Source of the DNA: JBNGDW01 sp049975325 | Lineage (GTDB): Bacteria > Cloacimonadota > Cloacimonadia > JGIOTU-2 > JBNGDW01 | Direction of reading: 5' to 3' | Assembly: GCA_049975325.1 (NCBI GenBank) | Contig: JBNGDW010000011.1 | Span: 1-26,159 of the forward strand | Length of the DNA stretch: 26,159 nt | Part shown: piece after piece, positions 22,630 through 26,159 of the stretch | Numbering within the stretch: position 1 is the first letter of the stretch | Layout of the letters: the number at the start of each line of letters is the position of its first letter | The notes under the pieces: model-generated | Seen by the model: the letters and a program-made list of their open reading frames with translations, nothing else | Told to the model about the DNA's origin: nothing | The model's database searches: none | Position numbers and translations under genes: made by a program

Positions 22630-24747
22630 ATGAGTACAAAATCCAACAAGCTGTCTAAAAGTATAATCCTTGATTTTTTACATATACAGCCCAATAAGGG
22701 TATTACTGCCAAAACATTAGCGAAAAAGTTTCATATTCACCGGCGGGATTACCAAAAGTTACTAAGTATACTCAAAAAATTAGAAGAAGAAGGCGCAATT
22801 CAAAAGGGGGGCAAACGATATTTCGTAATGCCCTTATATAACACAGTACAGGGCATTTTTGACGGCACCGCACTGGCAAATAATTACTCATTTGCATATG
22901 TAATTACAGATAAAGGGGATATCAAAGTCTATAGCGAAGACACTCTGGATGCTCTTGACGCAGACCTGGTTGAGGTGGCAATATTAAAAAAACGGGTAGG
23001 ACAGACTATCGGAAAGATTACCCGTGTTATTGAGCGAGCCAGTAGACAAATTGTCGGAAATACATATATATACCATGACAAATTATACCTTATTCCAGAT
23101 AATCCCAAAATAGATAGCGATGTCAAAATAGTTGCTGCACCTGAGGATATAAAAAGAGAGCGATATAAAACCCAAAAAGTAGTAGCAGAAATTATTGATT
23201 TTGGGGATCGAGGGAAAGGCATTCCTTTAAGAGGTAAAATCATAGAAGTATTAGGCAATGTCGATGACCCCAAAATAGATTTCCTCTCTGTTGTCAAGCA
23301 GTATAAGCTTCCAGAAGAATTCCCTCTTGATGTTCTTAAAACAACAGAGGATTTATCAGAAGGGATTTTGCCAGAAGAACTCTCAAGAAGAGAAGATTTT
23401 ACCAATCTTCTCTCATTCACTATTGACCCTGTAACTGCAAAGGATTTCGATGATGCCCTCTCTTTTGAAGTGTTGGACACAGGCTATAGGCTTTATGTGC
23501 ATATTGCCGATGTCTCTCATTATGTCCCCCAAACCTCTCCTATCTTTGAAGAAGCGGTTGCAAGAGGCAGAAGTATCTATCTTCATCCAGATGTTATACC
23601 AATGTTGCCACCAAAATTGAGTAACAATCTATGCAGTCTTGAGCCTGATAAAGAACGACTTGCTCTCTCGGTTATCGTTGATTATGATAAGAACTTTGGT
23701 GTAACAAACCGCAGTATTGTTCCTTCTATAATTAAAAGTAATGCCAGGCTAACCTATGAGCAGGTTGATAAACTGTTTGGAAAAGAGCCTGACCATGCAA
23801 TCAGTAAAGAGGTTGCTGATGTACTTTTGGCTATGCGTCCCCTGGCTGCTCACCTTACGAAAGAGAGGCATGCGAGAGGAGGGTTGGATTTTGATCTCCC
23901 TGAGTCTGAATTTATTTTTGATGAAAATGGAAGTCCTGTTGATGTTGTCAGAGCACTCTCAACAGAAAGTCATCTCTTGATTGAAGAGTTTATGTTAGTA
24001 GCAAATCAATTTATTGCAGAACTGCTTTCACGGAAAGCCAATGCCAGTATCTTTCGTATTCATGAGCCTCCATATCCTGTAAAAATTGCAGAATTTGCTC
24101 AAATTGCAAAAGCATATAATTACTCACTTGATTTTAAGCATAAGAATATCAATCAGGCAATCGCAGAATTCCTTGATTCTATGGAGAATGAAAATCATCA
24201 TCGAGTTTTTGATTATTTACTACTTCGCAGTCTAATGAAAGCAAAGTATTCATACAGGAATGTTGGTCATTTTGGATTAGCATTGAAATCCTATACTCAT
24301 TTTACCTCCCCTATCCGCCGTTTTCCAGACCTTTTGGTGCACCATCAAATCAAACAATTTATTTTTCAATGGACATCTGAACGGTTTAAATTAGAAGAAA
24401 TAAAGTCATTTGCCGAACACTCATCAGAGCAGGAAATAGTTGCACTTAACGCAGAGCGGACACTGGGGAAATTGCGGAAAAATCGATTTATGGCAAAAAA
24501 TATTGACAAAATATTTCAAGGAATTATCGTTGATTTTAATAAAAAGAATATATTTGTTGAATTAGACCAATATCCGATTGAGGGATTCATTCCTGTTGCC
24601 TCCCTTACCGATGATTATTATCAATTTGATGATAGAAGCTATACTATGGTTGGCAAACGAAGAAAAAGGCGCTTCTTTCTAGCCCAACAGGTAACCGTGT
24701 GTGTAAAAAGAGTAGAGATTGGGATAGAATTCGCTCTAATGGAATAA
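22630..24747 (+). CDS. rnr: Ribonuclease R
   Basis: A 705-residue 3'-5' exoribonuclease that degrades structured RNA and takes part in tmRNA-linked decay of nonstop mRNA. Domains in order are a winged helix (about 8-65), cold-shock/OB domains (about 70-225), the RNB catalytic domain (about 255-580) and a C-terminal S1 domain (about 625-705). The RNB metal site is visible in TIDPVTAKDFDDAL with Asp266, Asp272, Asp274 and Asp275, followed by HIADVSHYV and ARGRSIYLHPDVIPMLP. Length is slightly short for RNase R because the Lys-rich C-terminal tail is absent. There is no clear Shine-Dalgarno; it begins 6 nt after the preceding stop. Its stop lies 7 bp from that of the convergent lpd gene. Confidence 0.94.
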   Translation: MSTKSNKLSKSIILDFLHIQPNKGITAKTLAKKFHIHRRDYQKLLSILKKLEEEGAIQKGGKRYFVMPLYNTVQGIFDGTALANNYSFAYVITDKGDIKVYSEDTLDALDADLVEVAILKKRVGQTIGKITRVIERASRQIVGNTYIYHDKLYLIPDNPKIDSDVKIVAAPEDIKRERYKTQKVVAEIIDFGDRGKGIPLRGKIIEVLGNVDDPKIDFLSVVKQYKLPEEFPLDVLKTTEDLSEGILPEELSRREDFTNLLSFTIDPVTAKDFDDALSFEVLDTGYRLYVHIADVSHYVPQTSPIFEEAVARGRSIYLHPDVIPMLPPKLSNNLCSLEPDKERLALSVIVDYDKNFGVTNRSIVPSIIKSNARLTYEQVDKLFGKEPDHAISKEVADVLLAMRPLAAHLTKERHARGGLDFDLPESEFIFDENGSPVDVVRALSTESHLLIEEFMLVANQFIAELLSRKANASIFRIHEPPYPVKIAEFAQIAKAYNYSLDFKHKNINQAIAEFLDSMENENHHRVFDYLLLRSLMKAKYSYRNVGHFGLALKSYTHFTSPIRRFPDLLVHHQIKQFIFQWTSERFKLEEIKSFAEHSSEQEIVALNAERTLGKLRKNRFMAKNIDKIFQGIIVDFNKKNIFVELDQYPIEGFIPVASLTDDYYQFDDRSYTMVGKRRKRRFFLAQQVTVCVKRVEIGIEFALME

Positions 24748-24754
24748 ATTCTCC

Positions 24755-26152
24755 CTACATCTTATGAATCGCCAGTCCTTTTATATCTTCCATAGATTCT
24801 CCAACAGCCTCGGAAAGAGTAGGATGGGCATAGACAATCTTCTCTAATTTTTCAAGAGTGATATCCTGTCCAAGCAAAACAGCCCCTTCAGCGATAAGTT
24901 CTGTCGCCTGCGGACCTATAATATGCATTCCCACAAGTTTATTTGTATCTGCAGCTGCGATTGCTTTTACAAAACCAAAAGTATTAGCCTGGGTTACAGC
25001 CTTACTATTTGCAGTAAAAGGAAACTTTCCAATCTTAACATCATCATATCTTTCTCTTGCTTGAGCTTCTGTTAGTCCAACTGAGCTGATTTCCGGGTTT
25101 GTAAATGTACATCGTGGGATGTTTTCATAGATTAGTTGGTCAAGATTGGAAATTATATCTTTTTCTTGCCGGGCAATTTCCGCGGCAGTAATCAATCCTT
25201 GTCTGCTTGCAACATGAGCAAGTAGCATCTTTCCAGTCACATCCCCTATTGCAAATACATTCGGCAGATTGGTCCGAAAATGGCTATCAGTTTTTATTGC
25301 TTGGTTTTCCCATTGGAGAGTCGCATTGTGAAAACTAATATCACAATAAGGCCTTCTACCAACACTCATAAGCACAAGATCTGTCTCAATCTGCTTCCCA
25401 TTAGATAGATTAAGCAGTACCTTATCTGCATTTTTCTTATAACTTTCTATTGTGGTGTTTGGATAAACGCCAATCCCTTGTTTTTTTAAAGCTAATGTCA
25501 GTCTGCGGGAAACCTCTAGATCTTCTGTACTTAATAAAGTAGGCAAAAACTCTACAATATTAACACTTACACCTAATTGCGAAAAAATAGAGGCAAATTC
25601 GCAGCCAATAACACCACCCCCTATTACCACAAGACTCTGGGGCAATGTATCAAGCTTTAGCATCTCTTTTGAAGAAATTATAGAGCTGTAATCAAATCGC
25701 ATAGACATAAGTTCTTTTGGGATAGAACCTGTTGCAAGGATAACATACTTTGCCTTAACCTCTCCATTATTATAAACAATCCTATAACCATCGTTCTCTT
25801 TGTATATGTCAGTGACTTTTTCGGTAAGAACAGGAATTTTGCGTTTTCTAAAAATAAATTCGATACCGGAAACAAGCTGATTTTTTGCCTCTTCTTTTCG
25901 ACTAAATACACGCTTGAAGTCTACTGAAAGGCCATTTATGGAGATACCAAAATCCTGAGCATGAATGCATTCATTATATAATTCGGCAGTTTTTACAAGA
26001 GCCTTCGTGGGTATGCATCCCCAATTAAGACATATCCCTCCAAGCCTCTCTTTTTCAAAAACAATATTATCGATTCCATATTGATTCAATCTGATAGCGG
26101 TTACATAGCCCCCTGGTCCGCCACCGATAATTGCGACTGTATATCTGTTCAT
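24755..26152 (-). CDS. lpd: Dihydrolipoamide dehydrogenase
   Basis: A 465-residue flavoprotein (E3) that reoxidises dihydrolipoyl groups of 2-oxoacid dehydrogenase complexes or the glycine cleavage system. The FAD site is AIIGGGPGGYV (8-18). The redox disulphide is Cys41/Cys46 in GGICLNWGCIPTK. The NAD site is VVIGGGVIGCEFASIF, followed by the second FAD motif NVFAIGDVTG. The C-terminal catalytic His443-Glu448 pair lies in HPTLSE. Length is normal and the gene is complete, starting 7 bp from the window edge, so its partner genes, if any, lie outside. It converges on RNase R with only 7 bp between stop codons and no visible terminator. Confidence 0.94.
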   Translation of the reverse strand: MNRYTVAIIGGGPGGYVTAIRLNQYGIDNIVFEKERLGGICLNWGCIPTKALVKTAELYNECIHAQDFGISINGLSVDFKRVFSRKEEAKNQLVSGIEFIFRKRKIPVLTEKVTDIYKENDGYRIVYNNGEVKAKYVILATGSIPKELMSMRFDYSSIISSKEMLKLDTLPQSLVVIGGGVIGCEFASIFSQLGVSVNIVEFLPTLLSTEDLEVSRRLTLALKKQGIGVYPNTTIESYKKNADKVLLNLSNGKQIETDLVLMSVGRRPYCDISFHNATLQWENQAIKTDSHFRTNLPNVFAIGDVTGKMLLAHVASRQGLITAAEIARQEKDIISNLDQLIYENIPRCTFTNPEISSVGLTEAQARERYDDVKIGKFPFTANSKAVTQANTFGFVKAIAAADTNKLVGMHIIGPQATELIAEGAVLLGQDITLEKLEKIVYAHPTLSEAVGESMEDIKGLAIHKM

Positions 26153-26159
26153 GAATTCT

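Overview
The window is AT-rich, densely packed bacterial DNA. Apolipoprotein N-acyltransferase, a lipobox protein, a secreted amidase and many proteins without clear Shine-Dalgarno sites suggest a diderm (outer-membrane) bacterium from a little-studied lineage. Candidate phyla such as WOR-3/Stahlbacteria or Cloacimonadota are possible, but the sequence alone does not settle this. All calls come from reading the sequence; no database search was run.

Layout. Positions 269-13617 are almost entirely minus-strand. In transcription order (right to left) they hold polA, an archaemetzincin-like protease, a LarA-family protein, a DUF362/ferredoxin protein, nadC, a coiled-coil zinc-ribbon protein that runs into the RNase P RNA gene (rnpB), recJ, a beta-propeller lipoprotein, lnt, a MerR-type regulator and a free-methionine-R-sulfoxide reductase. 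At about 13.65 kb transcription diverges. The plus strand carries an N-acetylmuramoyl-L-alanine amidase, tmRNA (ssrA), tRNA-Thr(CGU), a 1087-aa membrane/coiled-coil protein overlapping a TPR protein, then a 696-bp gap with a gene remnant, and a yicC / small membrane protein / RNase R cluster. A dihydrolipoamide dehydrogenase gene converges on it from the right edge.

How the genes work together. Most are housekeeping: DNA repair and replication (PolA, RecJ), envelope (Lnt, lipoprotein, amidase), NAD synthesis (NadC), and RNA processing and quality control (RNase P RNA, tmRNA, tRNA, YicC, RNase R). The YicC / membrane protein / RNase R set looks like an RNA-decay operon.

Most notable signal. 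A short palindrome, consensus TCCGCCNACYGGCGGA, recurs at least six times, with a compensated variant and a possible shorter one. It sits between genes, twice upstream of yicC, twice in frame inside the TPR gene (read in two different frames), at the P12 hairpin position of RNase P RNA, and inside the first pseudoknot of tmRNA. It behaves like a mobile or spreading palindromic element tolerated in protein and RNA genes, similar in logic to Rickettsia palindromic elements or cyanobacterial rnpB repeats. No transposase that could move it is visible here.
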